This document shows positions 46,401-57,002 of a stretch of 64,000 nt of DNA, piece after piece. A program made the translations under genes and the position numbers. The stretch spans positions 186,001 through 250,000 of the forward strand of contig NZ_JARVWW010000001.1 of NCBI RefSeq assembly GCF_029846715.1, read 5' to 3'. The DNA comes from Bradyrhizobium nivariense (GTDB lineage Bacteria > Pseudomonadota > Alphaproteobacteria > Rhizobiales > Xanthobacteraceae). Numbering within the stretch: position 1 is the first letter of the stretch; each line of letters begins with the position of its first letter. The notes beneath the pieces are model-generated. The model made no database searches. It was given only the letters and a program-made list of their open reading frames with translations, and was not told the DNA's origin.

Positions 46401-47021
46401 CTAACTCTGCTTCGGCTTCTTCGCCGCCGCAGCCTTCGGCTCACGGCGCGCGCCATCCAGCGCGCTGTCCCTGCCCGTCTTCAGCACCTCGTCCGACAGC
46501 TCGCTCGAGCCGGCGATGCGCGCGAGCAGCATTGTGCCGGCCATGGTCGCCAGCGACGCGATCGCCTGCTTGCGCGCCGCCTTGCGCGGCAGGTTCGGGA
46601 TGAAGTCGGTCATCATCTCGATCATCTCCTCGAGCTTGCCGGCAAAAGCTCTTCGCGTCTTCGGGCTCTCGCGGGCGATCTCGGCGCCGAGCGCGGGGAT
46701 CGAGCAGCCGTGACCGGGGTTGTCGCGATGCACCGTCGAGAGATAGGTCTCGACGATCTGGGTGAGCTGCTTCTCCGGCGCGACCTGATCGGATTGCCTG
46801 CGCCAGTGCTCCATCCCGCGATCCATGGCGTAACCAAACGCCTCGATCACCAGCGCCTCGCGGGAATCGAAATGGGCGTAGAAGCCGCCATGGGTCAGGC
46901 CCGCTTCCTTCATGAGGTCGGCGACGCCAATGCCGTGGGCACCCTTTTCGCGCAGCCGCACCGAGGCCTTCTTCACGATACGGTCGTGGGTTTCCTGTTT
47001 GTGTTCCCGGGAATAGCGCAT
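46401..47021 (-). CDS. TetR-family transcriptional regulator
   Basis: The 206-residue protein has an N-terminal TetR helix-turn-helix: KQETHDRIVKKASVRLREKG then VADLMKEAGLTHGGFYAHFD, where THGGFYAHF is the DNA-recognition helix typical of the AcrR/NemR side of the family. The ligand domain includes STVHRDNPGHGCSIPALGAE. Its tail is Lys/Pro-rich. It sits before the PaaI thioesterase gene on the same strand. The palindromes at 47634-47647 and 48757-48768 are candidate targets, though none was seen upstream of the TetR gene itself. Confidence 0.92.
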   Translation of the reverse strand: MRYSREHKQETHDRIVKKASVRLREKGAHGIGVADLMKEAGLTHGGFYAHFDSREALVIEAFGYAMDRGMEHWRRQSDQVAPEKQLTQIVETYLSTVHRDNPGHGCSIPALGAEIARESPKTRRAFAGKLEEMIEMMTDFIPNLPRKAARKQAIASLATMAGTMLLARIAGSSELSDEVLKTGRDSALDGARREPKAAAAKKPKQS

Positions 47022-47085
47022 GCGGGTCTCATTGAATGTCGAAGATCATTTTATAACACAGAAATGGACCAGGCGGTGCATTAAT

Positions 47086-47619
47086 TCATGTTAAGACATT
47101 GCCGATCATCGAAAAGGTTGCAGTTGCATGGACCGCGAGCGCCCCCTTGCCGTCGCGCACAAAGCCCTCGGTGTAGCTGCTCTGGCGTCCCAGCTTGATC
47201 ACTTTACCTTCGGCTGAGATCAGCCCGGAACGAACCGAGAGCGGACGCAGGAAGGTCATTTTCAGGTCGAGAGTCACTGAGCTCTGCCCAGCTTCCAACC
47301 TGGTCGAGATCGCACAGCCCATCGCGGTGTCGATCAACGCCGCCGCGGTCGCCCCGTGCAGCAAGCCGATGGTATTTTCGAGATCTTCGCGCGGCTCCAG
47401 TTCCATGACGATCCGGCCCGGTTCGACCACGGCCATGGTGAAACCGATCAGTTTTGCGAAGGGTGGCGGCGGCAAGCGGCCGTCGCGGATGCCCAACATC
47501 GCGTCCATGCCGGAGAGCCCCATGGCGGCTTTCGCAACCGGGGCCGGAACCTGCCAGTCCACCACGCGCTCGCGTCGCTGCGCGGGCGAAAACAGGTCGA
47601 GTTGATTGATCTCAGTCAT
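47086..47619 (-). CDS. PaaI-type acyl-CoA thioesterase
   Basis: The 177-residue hot-dog protein matches the PaaI/4HBT group: LLHGATAAALIDTAMGCAIS is the family core with the catalytic Asp, and LDLKMTFLRPLSVRSGLI and GRQSSYTEGFVRDGKGALAV follow. It hydrolyses aryl- or acyl-CoA thioesters. The N-terminal extension of about 45 residues precedes the fold. It is divergent from the enoyl-CoA hydratase gene. Its promoter contains a palindrome at 47634-47647. Confidence 0.9.
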   Translation of the reverse strand: MTEINQLDLFSPAQRRERVVDWQVPAPVAKAAMGLSGMDAMLGIRDGRLPPPPFAKLIGFTMAVVEPGRIVMELEPREDLENTIGLLHGATAAALIDTAMGCAISTRLEAGQSSVTLDLKMTFLRPLSVRSGLISAEGKVIKLGRQSSYTEGFVRDGKGALAVHATATFSMIGNVLT

Positions 47620-47633
47620 GGCCGCCCCTTTGG

Positions 47634-47647
47634 ATGATATACATCAT
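47634..47647. promoter_or_regulatory. Palindrome in the thioesterase/hydratase divergent region
   Basis: atgat (47634-47638) and atcat (47643-47647) are inverted around a 4-base spacer. The site begins 15 bases before the thioesterase ATG. A related palindrome with the catcata half occurs upstream of the thiolase gene (48757-48768). Confidence 0.5.
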
Positions 47648-47774
47648 ACTATGCCGCGGACCTCGCGCTGGCAACTCCGCCTCTCCTGCCCGCTTGACAA
47701 GCCGAGCGTTTCGGCTCGGAAGTGAGTCCCGACCCGCGCGTCGGCGCATGTCCACAAAAATCAGAGATCTCGCC

Positions 47775-48545
47775 ATGGAAATGCTCAACACCCACTGCGG
47801 CGTGACGCGCGATGCGCGCGGCGTCGTTCATGTCACGATCTGTAATGCAGGTTCACTCAACATCCTCGGCTCGCTCGTGACCGACGCGGTTCGCCAAGGC
47901 TTGCAACAGCTTGCCTCCGACCGCAGCATTCGCGTGGCGGTGCTTCGCGGCCAGAGCGAGAAGAGCATGATCGGCGGCGCCGACATCAAGGAGATGGCCA
48001 AGCTCGACCAGAGATCGGCCGAGGCCTTCATCAGCCGCCTGCGCGATCTCTGCGAGGCCGTGCGCCAATTCCCTACCCCCCTGATCGCGCGCATGCCGGG
48101 CTGGTGCCTCGGCGGCGGGCTCGAGGTGGCCGCGGCCTGCGACTTCCGGATCGCCGCGCATGATGCGCATTTCGGCATGCCGGAGGTGCGCGTCGGCATT
48201 CCCTCGGTGATCCATGCCGCGCTGCTGCCACGCCTGATCGGCTGGGCCCGCGCCCGCTGGCTGGTGATGACCGCCGAGAACATCGACGCGCCGACGGCGC
48301 TGGCCTGGGGCCTGGTCGACAAGGTCGCGCCGGAGGGTGGACTGGATGCCGAGATCGAGCACCTCGTGAAAGCGCTGCTCGAATGCGGGCCTGAAGCGCT
48401 GCGGTCGCAGAAGGCGTTGCTGCGGCAGTGGGAGGAATTGCCGCTGACGGAGTCGGTGAATCTCAGCGTGAAGGTGTTCGGCGAGTCGTTCCTGACCGAC
48501 GAGCCGACGCGGCTGATGCAGGCGTTCGTGAACAGGAAGCGGTAG
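47775..48545 (+). CDS. Enoyl-CoA hydratase/isomerase family protein
   Basis: The 256-residue crotonase-fold protein has SMIGGADIKEMAKLDQRSAE (oxyanion hole), PLIARMPGWCLGGGLEVAAA and GMPEVRVGIPSVIHAALLPR. In true hydratases two Glu act; here the second position follows the PEVxxGI type, so hydratase or isomerase activity is likely. Starts at 47748 or 47781 are also possible. With the thiolase downstream it would complete a beta-oxidation-like pair. Confidence 0.9.
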   Translation: MEMLNTHCGVTRDARGVVHVTICNAGSLNILGSLVTDAVRQGLQQLASDRSIRVAVLRGQSEKSMIGGADIKEMAKLDQRSAEAFISRLRDLCEAVRQFPTPLIARMPGWCLGGGLEVAAACDFRIAAHDAHFGMPEVRVGIPSVIHAALLPRLIGWARARWLVMTAENIDAPTALAWGLVDKVAPEGGLDAEIEHLVKALLECGPEALRSQKALLRQWEELPLTESVNLSVKVFGESFLTDEPTRLMQAFVNRKR

Positions 48546-48561
48546 GCGAGCCGCAACCACA

Positions 48562-48665
48562 GTGTCATGCTCCGCGAAGGCGGGGCATCCAGTACGCCGC
48601 AGCCTCTCCGTATCCCCGCGCTGCCTCTGGAATACTGGATCGTCCGCCTTCGCGGACGATGACAG
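48562..48665. repeat. Palindromic intergenic repeat (family A copy)
   Basis: It begins gtgtcatgctccgcgaaggc and ends cgcggacgatgacaggg, with a gtacgcc core as in 9791-9896. It lies between the hydratase and thiolase genes. Confidence 0.85.
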
Positions 48666-48756
48666 GGCCTGTAGGAAGAGACCTTCCAAACATCAGCAAA
48701 TCTCATCCGAACCACGACAATTTCTCATGCCGGGCGCCGTTGCATTTTTTGCGCCG

Positions 48757-48768
48757 CATCATATGATG
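48757..48768. promoter_or_regulatory. Perfect 12-base palindrome upstream of the thiolase gene
   Basis: catcatatgatg is a perfect palindrome. It lies 40 bases before the thiolase ATG. It shares the catcata half-site with the palindrome at 47634-47648, so both may be bound by one regulator, possibly the adjacent TetR protein; this is inferred. Confidence 0.5.
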
Positions 48769-48807
48769 TGTGTAATCTTATTCACCGATCATCGCAGGGA
48801 GTCCCCC

Positions 48808-50004
<1,197 letters not shown>

Positions 50005-50129
50005 CGTAGAAGTCCGGAAATGAGGGAACTCTGTCATTTCCGACAGACGAGTCCCGTGCCATTCTGCAAGCTCGCGCAGGTGTTTCAAGAGCAGGTGTTT
50101 CAAGACCTGCCCACCAAGATTGAGGCCCA

Positions 50130-51425
50130 ATGATCTCGAACTGGCTCGCGGCAACACTCGGCCGCCGCAATATCCACTACGGCTGGGTGATGGTCGGCGT
50201 GACTTTCCTCACCGCGCTGATCAGCGCCGGCACGGTCGGCGCGCCCGGCGTGTTCATCGTTCCCCTTCAGAAGGAGTTCGGCTGGAGCACGGCGGAGATA
50301 TCATCCGCGCTCTCGATCCGCTTCATCCTGTTCGGGCTGATGGCGCCGTTCGCAGCTGCCCTGCTCAACCGCTACGGCCTGCGCAACGTCACGCTGACCG
50401 CGCAGCTCATCGTCGTCTCCGCGCTGGTGCTCTCGCTCGGCATGACCGAGGTCTGGCAACTCGTGGCGCTGTGGGGCGTGGTGATCGGGATCGGCACCGG
50501 CATGACCGCGCTGGTGCTGGGCGCCACCATCGCGACGCGCTGGTTCGCGGCGCGGCGGGGCCTCGTCGTCGGCATCATGACCGCGAGCGTCGCCACCGGC
50601 CAGCTCGTGTTCCTGCCGCTGCTCGCAAGCCTGACCGAACGTTTCGGCTGGCGGCTTGCACTCGGCTTCGTCTGCATCGCGCTTGGCGTTTCCGCCCTCG
50701 CGGTCCTGCTCGCGATGCGCGACCGTCCGAGCGATTTGGGCCTGCGCCCGTTCGGCGACGAAGGCACCGAGCCCCTGCCCGCGCCGCCGGTCAGCCATGG
50801 CTCGATCACCGGCGTCGCGCTTGGCACGCTGCGCGACGCCTCGAAGAGCAGCGCATTCTGGGTCTTGTTTGCGACGTTCTTCGTCTGCGGCGCATCCACC
50901 AATGGCCTCGTGCAGGTGCATCTGATCCCGATGTGTCTCGATTTCGGCATCCCGCAGGTGCAGGCCGCGGGCCTGCTGGCTGCGATGGGCATCTTCGACT
51001 TCTTCGGCACCATCACGTCGGGCTGGCTGTCGGACCGCTACGACAACCGCTATTTGCTGTTCTGGTATTACGGCCTGCGCGGGCTCTCGCTGATCTTCCT
51101 CCCGTTCAGCGATTTCTCGTTCTATGGGCTCTCGATCTTCGCGATGTTCTACGGGCTCGACTGGATCGCAACCGTGCCGCCCACGGTGCGCCTCACCGCG
51201 CAGAAATTCGGGCCCGAGCGCGCCAATCTGGTGTTCGGCTGGATCTTCGCCGGCCATCAGCTCGGCGCGGGCACCGCCGCCTTCGGCGCCGGTTTCTCAC
51301 GGACGGTCTATCAGAGCTATCTGCCCGCATTCTTCATCGCGGGCGCACTCTGCGTGTTCGCCTCGCTGATCGTGCTGACGCTGTCGCGACAACCGAAGCC
51401 AAAGCCGCAAGCCGCGATGGCTTAG
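50130..51425 (+). CDS. MFS transporter, OFA-like
   Basis: The 431-residue protein has 12 hydrophobic segments. GRRNIHYGWVMVGVTFLTAL is characteristic of the oxalate/formate antiporter (OFA) branch of MFS, which exchanges monocarboxylates. GWLSDRYDNRYLLFWYYGLR is the loop motif in the second half. A charged tail ends in KPKPQAAMA. It ends 4 bases inside the oppositely oriented porin gene stop. The substrate is unknown. Confidence 0.92.
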   Translation: MISNWLAATLGRRNIHYGWVMVGVTFLTALISAGTVGAPGVFIVPLQKEFGWSTAEISSALSIRFILFGLMAPFAAALLNRYGLRNVTLTAQLIVVSALVLSLGMTEVWQLVALWGVVIGIGTGMTALVLGATIATRWFAARRGLVVGIMTASVATGQLVFLPLLASLTERFGWRLALGFVCIALGVSALAVLLAMRDRPSDLGLRPFGDEGTEPLPAPPVSHGSITGVALGTLRDASKSSAFWVLFATFFVCGASTNGLVQVHLIPMCLDFGIPQVQAAGLLAAMGIFDFFGTITSGWLSDRYDNRYLLFWYYGLRGLSLIFLPFSDFSFYGLSIFAMFYGLDWIATVPPTVRLTAQKFGPERANLVFGWIFAGHQLGAGTAAFGAGFSRTVYQSYLPAFFIAGALCVFASLIVLTLSRQPKPKPQAAMA

Positions 51426-52825
51426 TACCTGATCGTGGTGGTGACGCCGAGGACTGCGGCGTCACCGATCCGCGCGACAGCGGTCGGGTCGTTCGGATTT
51501 GGAGTGCCGCCGGAGGGGCGGAACACATATTGGAAGTACGGCGCGATCAGCCAGCCCGGCTTGATGTGCGCCTCATAGATCATCTCGATCAGGGTCTCGT
51601 TGCTGCGCACCGGGCTCTCGATGCCGGTGTAGAACTGGGTGTCGAGATCGAGGTTGCGCGCAGTGTTCGAGATGCGCATGTAGGCCGCCGCCACGCCGAA
51701 CCGGTCGAGTGGACGACCGGGTACGAAGCCGACGAAGCCGATGCCGCCGTCCAGATAAAGATCGATCAGATTGCGGTCCGGCGGGCTGTAGGCGATGCGG
51801 CCGAACGCGGTGACGCCCGGGATCGAGGCCGAGGTGGTGTTGTCCTTGACCTCCGGCGGGCGGTAGAGCACCTGCTCGATGACTGCAAAGATACCGTAAT
51901 TGCCGCGAAGCTTTGCCGGAACGCCGCTTCCGCCGGGATCCGCGATCGATAGCCCGTCCGCCGTGAAGCGCTGGCTGTCGAACGAGCCATAATGCTTCCA
52001 GGCACCCGGCGTGATATTGCCGGCGAGCGGGCGGCCGCCGATATCGATGTCGTAGTTGAAGCGAACCTGCCCGATCACCCACGGCGGGTCGTTGACGCGA
52101 AAGGCGAGACCATGATGGTCGCGAATCTGCGGATCGGCATCGCCTGGTCCTGACGGATCGCCGTTGAAGACAGCACCGAACGCCGTGATCTGATCCGTCA
52201 GCGCGGCCTTGATGCGAATGCCGGGCACCGCGATCGGCGGCGCCGGGCCGCCGGCCGGAAGGTTGCTCGCCTTGATCGCGGGCCAGCCGAACGTGCCGTT
52301 GATGAAGAGGTCGTCGGTCTGGCTGTCGAAGAACTCGACATCGGCCGCCTGCTGGCCGGCCCTGATGTTCAGCCTGTCATTGAACAGGCTCTGCTCGAAA
52401 TAGGCGTTGTAGAGCCGCTGGTCCGGCAGCGCCTCGATCTCGCTGATGGTGGCGAGGTTCATGACGTAGTTGCGGGAGAGCCCGCGCCCGTAGATCACGA
52501 AGGCATTGGCGTAGAAGCGGCCGCCGGTCCAGCCGACCAGCTTGTCGAGATCGGCATCGACCGACAGATCGAGCCGGCCGAAATGGATGGCGCCGCGCTT
52601 GACGCCACCCGACACATTGCCGATGTTGTCGGCGATATAGGTGGCGCCGAAATTCAGGCCCTTGTCGGCGAGGCCGTCATGCCACTCGTTGAACCATTTC
52701 GGAGCCAGCCACCCCGCCACGCTTTCGTCCTTGGCGCCGGCGAACGCGCTCGTGCCTGCCACTGTCGAGGCCAGCGCAACGGCAGCCGCATGTCGCAGCG
52801 GAAATTGATGAGCAGTCGCGATCAC
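51422..52825 (-). CDS. Carbohydrate porin, OprB family
   Basis: The ~467-residue protein has a signal peptide (IATAHQFPLRHAAAVALAST and AGTSAFA) and a beta-rich body with GWTGGRFYANAFVIYGRGLS and GIFAVIEQVLYRPPEVKDNT, which match the OprB group of outer-membrane porins. The C-terminus VTTTIRY ends in an aromatic residue, as outer-membrane proteins do. The GTG at 52825 is the best start; a longer frame to 52891 overlaps the CorA gene. It lies just after the CorA gene and converges with the MFS gene. Confidence 0.85.
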   Translation of the reverse strand: MIATAHQFPLRHAAAVALASTVAGTSAFAGAKDESVAGWLAPKWFNEWHDGLADKGLNFGATYIADNIGNVSGGVKRGAIHFGRLDLSVDADLDKLVGWTGGRFYANAFVIYGRGLSRNYVMNLATISEIEALPDQRLYNAYFEQSLFNDRLNIRAGQQAADVEFFDSQTDDLFINGTFGWPAIKASNLPAGGPAPPIAVPGIRIKAALTDQITAFGAVFNGDPSGPGDADPQIRDHHGLAFRVNDPPWVIGQVRFNYDIDIGGRPLAGNITPGAWKHYGSFDSQRFTADGLSIADPGGSGVPAKLRGNYGIFAVIEQVLYRPPEVKDNTTSASIPGVTAFGRIAYSPPDRNLIDLYLDGGIGFVGFVPGRPLDRFGVAAAYMRISNTARNLDLDTQFYTGIESPVRSNETLIEMIYEAHIKPGWLIAPYFQYVFRPSGGTPNPNDPTAVARIGDAAVLGVTTTIRY

Positions 52826-52847
52826 GGCTGATACCGGCTGGCGCACG

Positions 52848-53864
52848 CTACTTGAAGATGCCCGTGCGCCGCATGAAGAGATAGGCCGCACCGACCGACG
52901 AGGCCATCAGGAGGGCCGCCCAGACAAATCCGCTCTCGACGTCGGTCAGCGGCAGGCCCTTGGTATTCATGCCGAAGATGCCGGTGATCAGCGTCGGCGG
53001 CAGCAGCAGCGAGGTCACGATCGAGAGCGTGTGGAGGTGGTGGTTGCTCTCCTCCTCGTTCTTGAAACGCAGTTCCTCCTCGAGCAGGCGGCTGCGCTCG
53101 CGCAGCTCGACGATATCGTGGTCGAGGCCGTCCAGCCGCTGCGCCAGCTTGCCGGCCTGGATTCGCAAGTCCGGCGACAGGTGGTCGGTGTTCTTCTGGT
53201 CGAGGCGGTGGAACAGCGTACGCAGGCCGGTGAGCTGGCGATGCAGCCTGACGCAGGTCCGGCGCAGCCGGCCAAGATTGCGGCGCATCTCCGGCTTGGC
53301 GTCGTCGGCCAAAATCCGCTCCTCGATGTCGTCGATCTCCTGGCCGAGCTTGTCGGCCATCCGGTCCAGCGTGTCGGCGACCTCGTCGACGATCTTTTCG
53401 AGGAGATGGGCGACGTTGTCGACCCGGTAGCCGCCTTCGAGCACCCGGCGCGTCGCATCCGCCGAGCACAGCGCCTGATGGCGGCCGCTGATCAGGAGCC
53501 GCTCGGTCATGGCGAAGCGCAGGAACGCGGTCTCCTCCGTCGCGCTGTCGATGTCGCGCACGAGGTCGGAGAACACGCCGTAGACGCAGTGGTCGATGAC
53601 GTGAAGCTGCTGGAAGGTGTCGTTGGACAGCAAGAGCTCGCGCGCGAGCGGCGGCAGCTGGGACGCGGCGATCCACGGCCGTGCGCGCGTGTCCGTGAGG
53701 TTGAAATGCAGCCAGAGCCGGCCGTCATGACTGAACTCGATCGGCTGGTCGATCGGCAGCGCCTCGGCACCGCCGTCGCTGTGGAGGCAGAACGCCCACA
53801 CCAGGCCGGGAATGGCAGGCACGGAATCCGATATCGCGCTGACAAGCTTTGCCGGCTCAGCCAT
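52848..53864 (-). CDS. CorA/ZntB-family divalent-metal transporter
   Basis: The 338-residue protein has a large N-terminal cytoplasmic domain and two C-terminal membrane helices (LSIVTSLLLPPTLITGIFGM and FVWAALLMASSVGAAYLFM). The loop carries the GMN motif (GIFGMNTKGLP), the selectivity signature of the CorA/ZntB family. ERILADDAKPEMRRNLGRLR is the long helix of the funnel. It transports Mg2+ or Zn2+; the family member is not decided by sequence alone. The ATG at 53864 is preferred over the TTG at 53876. Confidence 0.92.
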   Translation of the reverse strand: MAEPAKLVSAISDSVPAIPGLVWAFCLHSDGGAEALPIDQPIEFSHDGRLWLHFNLTDTRARPWIAASQLPPLARELLLSNDTFQQLHVIDHCVYGVFSDLVRDIDSATEETAFLRFAMTERLLISGRHQALCSADATRRVLEGGYRVDNVAHLLEKIVDEVADTLDRMADKLGQEIDDIEERILADDAKPEMRRNLGRLRRTCVRLHRQLTGLRTLFHRLDQKNTDHLSPDLRIQAGKLAQRLDGLDHDIVELRERSRLLEEELRFKNEEESNHHLHTLSIVTSLLLPPTLITGIFGMNTKGLPLTDVESGFVWAALLMASSVGAAYLFMRRTGIFK

Positions 53865-53973
53865 GACCAACCCCAACCGTCAACGAATGCCCCGTCCTAG
53901 AGATGGCTGACGGCATCTTCCGGACCCACGCGGGTACTCAATTACGGCATTGTTACAGTTTGATGATGGCGCC

Positions 53974-54756
53974 CTACTCGGCCGCCAGCCCGGTCGCGGC
54001 CGCCGCCTCGGCTTCCCCGATGTAGTCGTGCACGACGCGGCCGAACGGCGGCGTCAGGTCGGCGATGTAATGATGCGCGCCGAGGCAGCGGCGGACCGGG
54101 AAATCGGCGACGGGCGCGTTGACATGCGGCACGAGATGCAGCCGGCCGGGCCCGATCCAGGAGCCCTTCGGCACGATGTCGATGAGGTTGATCGCGACGA
54201 GCTGGCAGATCTCGAGACGGCCGTCGACGCCGGGGATCATCTTCAGATTGATCTGCGTCTTCGACAGCGTCGCTCGGGTCAGATCGCCGTTGCCGGCCAT
54301 GCTCTCGTGCTTGTAGCCCATCGTGCCCATGGCGACGAGCTGGCCGGCATATTCCAGCGTGCCCGTCAGCGTGTCCTTGACGATCTCGAGTTTCGGATGG
54401 GCGTATTTCTTGGGAAAGCCCCAGATCTCGCGGCCGGCCGCGATCGGCGGATCATCGTCCAGATACATCTGCGAGACGAAGTTGACATCCTCGCCGTGCA
54501 GGCGCGCTGGGATGACTAGGCCGGACTCGGTGTAGCTGCCGAAGCCGGAAGAGTCCGGCATCTTGATCCATTCGTAATGCACGATCGGCTGGTCGATCGG
54601 CCCCAGCGGGTCAGGCAGGCCGGCGCGGATCAGGTCCGGATCGGTCTCGTAGGTGATGACCAGGAATTCGCGGTTGACGAAGCGATAGGGCCCGGCCGGA
54701 TAGCTCGGCCCGGCCGCCGGCATGGACGGAAGTCTCAGCAAATCTTCCCTGCGCAT
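53974..54756 (-). CDS. Acetoacetate decarboxylase
   Basis: The 260-residue enzyme decarboxylates acetoacetate to acetone and CO2. AAGREIWGFPKKYAHPKLEI contains the paired lysines, of which the first forms the Schiff base. DSSGFGSYTESGLVIPA and MYLDDDPPIAA are also family blocks. It is divergent from the patatin gene, with about 230 bases between the two starts. Confidence 0.94.
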   Translation of the reverse strand: MRREDLLRLPSMPAAGPSYPAGPYRFVNREFLVITYETDPDLIRAGLPDPLGPIDQPIVHYEWIKMPDSSGFGSYTESGLVIPARLHGEDVNFVSQMYLDDDPPIAAGREIWGFPKKYAHPKLEIVKDTLTGTLEYAGQLVAMGTMGYKHESMAGNGDLTRATLSKTQINLKMIPGVDGRLEICQLVAINLIDIVPKGSWIGPGRLHLVPHVNAPVADFPVRRCLGAHHYIADLTPPFGRVVHDYIGEAEAAAATGLAAE

Positions 54757-54986
54757 CGCTGGTCTCCTCTCGTGATGCTGATGTGATGCCCGCCCGGCAG
54801 CGTCAGGCGGCGATGCAAATTGCTAGCCGCCGTCATTGACTGCGATGTGAAGGATTTCCGTCAGGCGCACGACCGCAACCATTCCCAAGGCGGCCATGGT
54901 GCATGCAAGCGATGCATCGGCGCCAAATTGTCATCACGCCGTCACCGCGGAACGCAATCGTTTTGGTTCACGCAGGGAGGCACACC

Positions 54987-56150
54987 ATGGACGCCCGCAC
55001 ATATCAGACACATCAGCCTCCCTCACGAGGCTGGCGGCCCGAGCGCTGCGACCGCGTCGCGCTGGTGCTGCAAGGCGGCGGCGCGCTCGGCGCCTACCAG
55101 GCCGGCGTCTACCAGGCGCTGCACGAGGCCGGTATCGAGCCCGACTGGGTCTGCGGCGTCTCGATCGGCGCGATCAACTCCGCCATCATCGCCGGCAACA
55201 AGCCGGAGAAGCGGCTCGAGGCGCTGCGCATCTTCTGGGAGCGCATCACCAACCGCAAGATCTGGCACTACACGCCTGACGGAGACATCTTCCGCCAGTG
55301 GCGCAATCTCACCAGCGCGTGGATGACGTCGGCGATGGGCCAGCCGGGCTTCTTCAGCCCGCATCAGGTCAATCCCTGGTTCAGCCCGGTCGGCGCCCGG
55401 ACCGCCACCAGCTATTACGACACGATGCCGCTGAAGGAGAGCCTGCTCGAGCTCGTCGACTTCGACCTCATCAACGAGAAGAAGGTTCGCTTCGCGGTCG
55501 GCGCCGTGAACGTGCTCTCCGGCAATTTCATCTATTTCGATAACTCCCATGACGAGATCGAGCCGGAGCACATCATGGCTTCCGGCGCCCTGCCCCCGGC
55601 ACTGCCGATGGTACGGATCGGTACCGATCATTTCTGGGATGGCGGCATCGTCTCCAACACCCCGCTGCAGCACCTGCTCGACCAGGAAGACGCGCTCAAT
55701 TCGCTGGTGTTCCAGGTCGACCTGTTCAGCGCACGCGGCGTGCTGCCGCGCTCGATCCAGGACGTGATGGCCCGCCACAAGGACATCATGTATTCCTCGC
55801 GCACCCGCCACAACACCGACGTCTACCGCCGCACCCACAATCTCAAGGTCCAGCTCTACAAGGCGCTGGCCAAGCTTCCCGACGAGCAACTGTCCGACGA
55901 GGAGCGCCAGCTCAAGGCGAGCCTGTGCAACATGCCGGAGATCGCGATCCTGCATCTGATCTATCAGCAGAAGGCCTATGAGGGCGACGCCAAGGACCAC
56001 GAATTCTCGGGCACCTCGATGCGCGAGCACTGGGCGAGCGGCTACGAGGACACCAAGCGCACCCTCAAGCGCCGCGACTGGATCAAGATGCCGGACGAAG
56101 GCATGGGCCTCGTGGTGCACGAAGTGCACCGGGAGACGGAGAGCGCGTAA
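54987..56150 (+). CDS. Patatin-like phospholipase
   Basis: The 387-residue protein has the patatin catalytic core. The glycine-rich oxyanion loop is LVLQGGGALGAYQAGVYQAL, the nucleophile is in GVSIGAINSAIIAGN (GxSxG) and the catalytic Asp in FWDGGIVSNTPLQHLLDQE. The C-terminal ~140 residues match the DUF3734-type extension of many alphaproteobacterial patatins. It would hydrolyse lipid acyl esters. AGGGAGG before the ATG at 54987 supports the start. It is adjacent to acetoacetate decarboxylase. Confidence 0.92.
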   Translation: MDARTYQTHQPPSRGWRPERCDRVALVLQGGGALGAYQAGVYQALHEAGIEPDWVCGVSIGAINSAIIAGNKPEKRLEALRIFWERITNRKIWHYTPDGDIFRQWRNLTSAWMTSAMGQPGFFSPHQVNPWFSPVGARTATSYYDTMPLKESLLELVDFDLINEKKVRFAVGAVNVLSGNFIYFDNSHDEIEPEHIMASGALPPALPMVRIGTDHFWDGGIVSNTPLQHLLDQEDALNSLVFQVDLFSARGVLPRSIQDVMARHKDIMYSSRTRHNTDVYRRTHNLKVQLYKALAKLPDEQLSDEERQLKASLCNMPEIAILHLIYQQKAYEGDAKDHEFSGTSMREHWASGYEDTKRTLKRRDWIKMPDEGMGLVVHEVHRETESA

Positions 56151-57002
56151 GGCGGATCGAAGCTCTCGTGTCCCAGACGCGCAGCAACGCCCAAGCGTTG
56201 CCGCGCAGAGCCGGGACCGAGATGACGACACGGTGCGTTGCAGTGATATGGGCCCCGGCTCCGCAGCGCACCGTCGAAGGGACGCTGCGCTGCGTCCGGG
56301 GCACGAGACTGCGCATAAACACCTTCCATTCAGAACACACGGCTTTGCATTCTCGCGGCTCATTTCGCCCGAGCTTTGCTCTCTTCTTCGCCGCTCTCGC
56401 AAGAAAGGGCGCAAGGAAGGCCGGGCGCCGGCTGGCACCCGCAGTCCCGCGTGCGAAAAAGACGCGCACGGGGTGGACGACAGGTGACGCCGAGCAACCG
56501 GCCTTCCCTGCACGAATGGTTTTACGGCTTATGACGCGCTCTCCCCGGGGAGCGATGCACTATTGCCCCCGTCGCCTTGCGGATGGCTGATGTGCTGACC
56601 CGGTTGGGCAGCAGCATCACCACAAAACTTGACGCACAGACCCCGGGCGTCAGGACCACACGATTTTGCCGTCCGCGCACCTCCCCGCCCCTGTCCCCGA
56701 TGGCTGGCGTGCGCTCGCCATCGAGACCGAACGAGGAGACTGTCAGCGCCGTGTCGTACCGCGTGTGCAGCTGCTCACGGGAAAACCCGCCCTGCAGCTT
56801 GCCCAGCGCGCCGACGCAGTCGCGGCCACCGCCTCCCGACCCGCGTCTCGTGACGATCGCGAAACGCCCTTGTAGCGGGCGGGATGCACGGAATATGCGC
56901 CATATCCGAAATTCGGTAAATAGGAATATTTTTGCAGGGAGGGATTGACAGGGTGTTTTGCCCGACGGGCGGCAGCTCGCAATAACCGCCGGCACCATGC
57001 CA
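56151..57002. other. Long gene-free region, repeat-like
   Basis: None of the short frames looks like a gene. Beyond the family G repeat the sequence is a mosaic of small inverted segments (for example ctctccccggggag near 56540) that resembles dispersed intergenic sequence. It contains no terminator for the IclR gene that is clear by eye. Confidence 0.5.
56164..56308. repeat. Palindromic intergenic repeat (family G)
   Basis: The left tctcgtgtcccagacgcgca and the right gcgtccggggcacgaga are inverse, with ccgggacc/ggccccgg and gcaacgc/gcgttgc inner arms. The order is hairpin-spacer-hairpin. It opens a long gene-free region. Confidence 0.8.

Noticed and set aside
50120..51952. 610-codon frame overlapping the MFS and porin genes
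   Set aside because: Out of frame with the MFS gene; Arg/Pro/Ala-rich without any motif, and it runs across two real genes.
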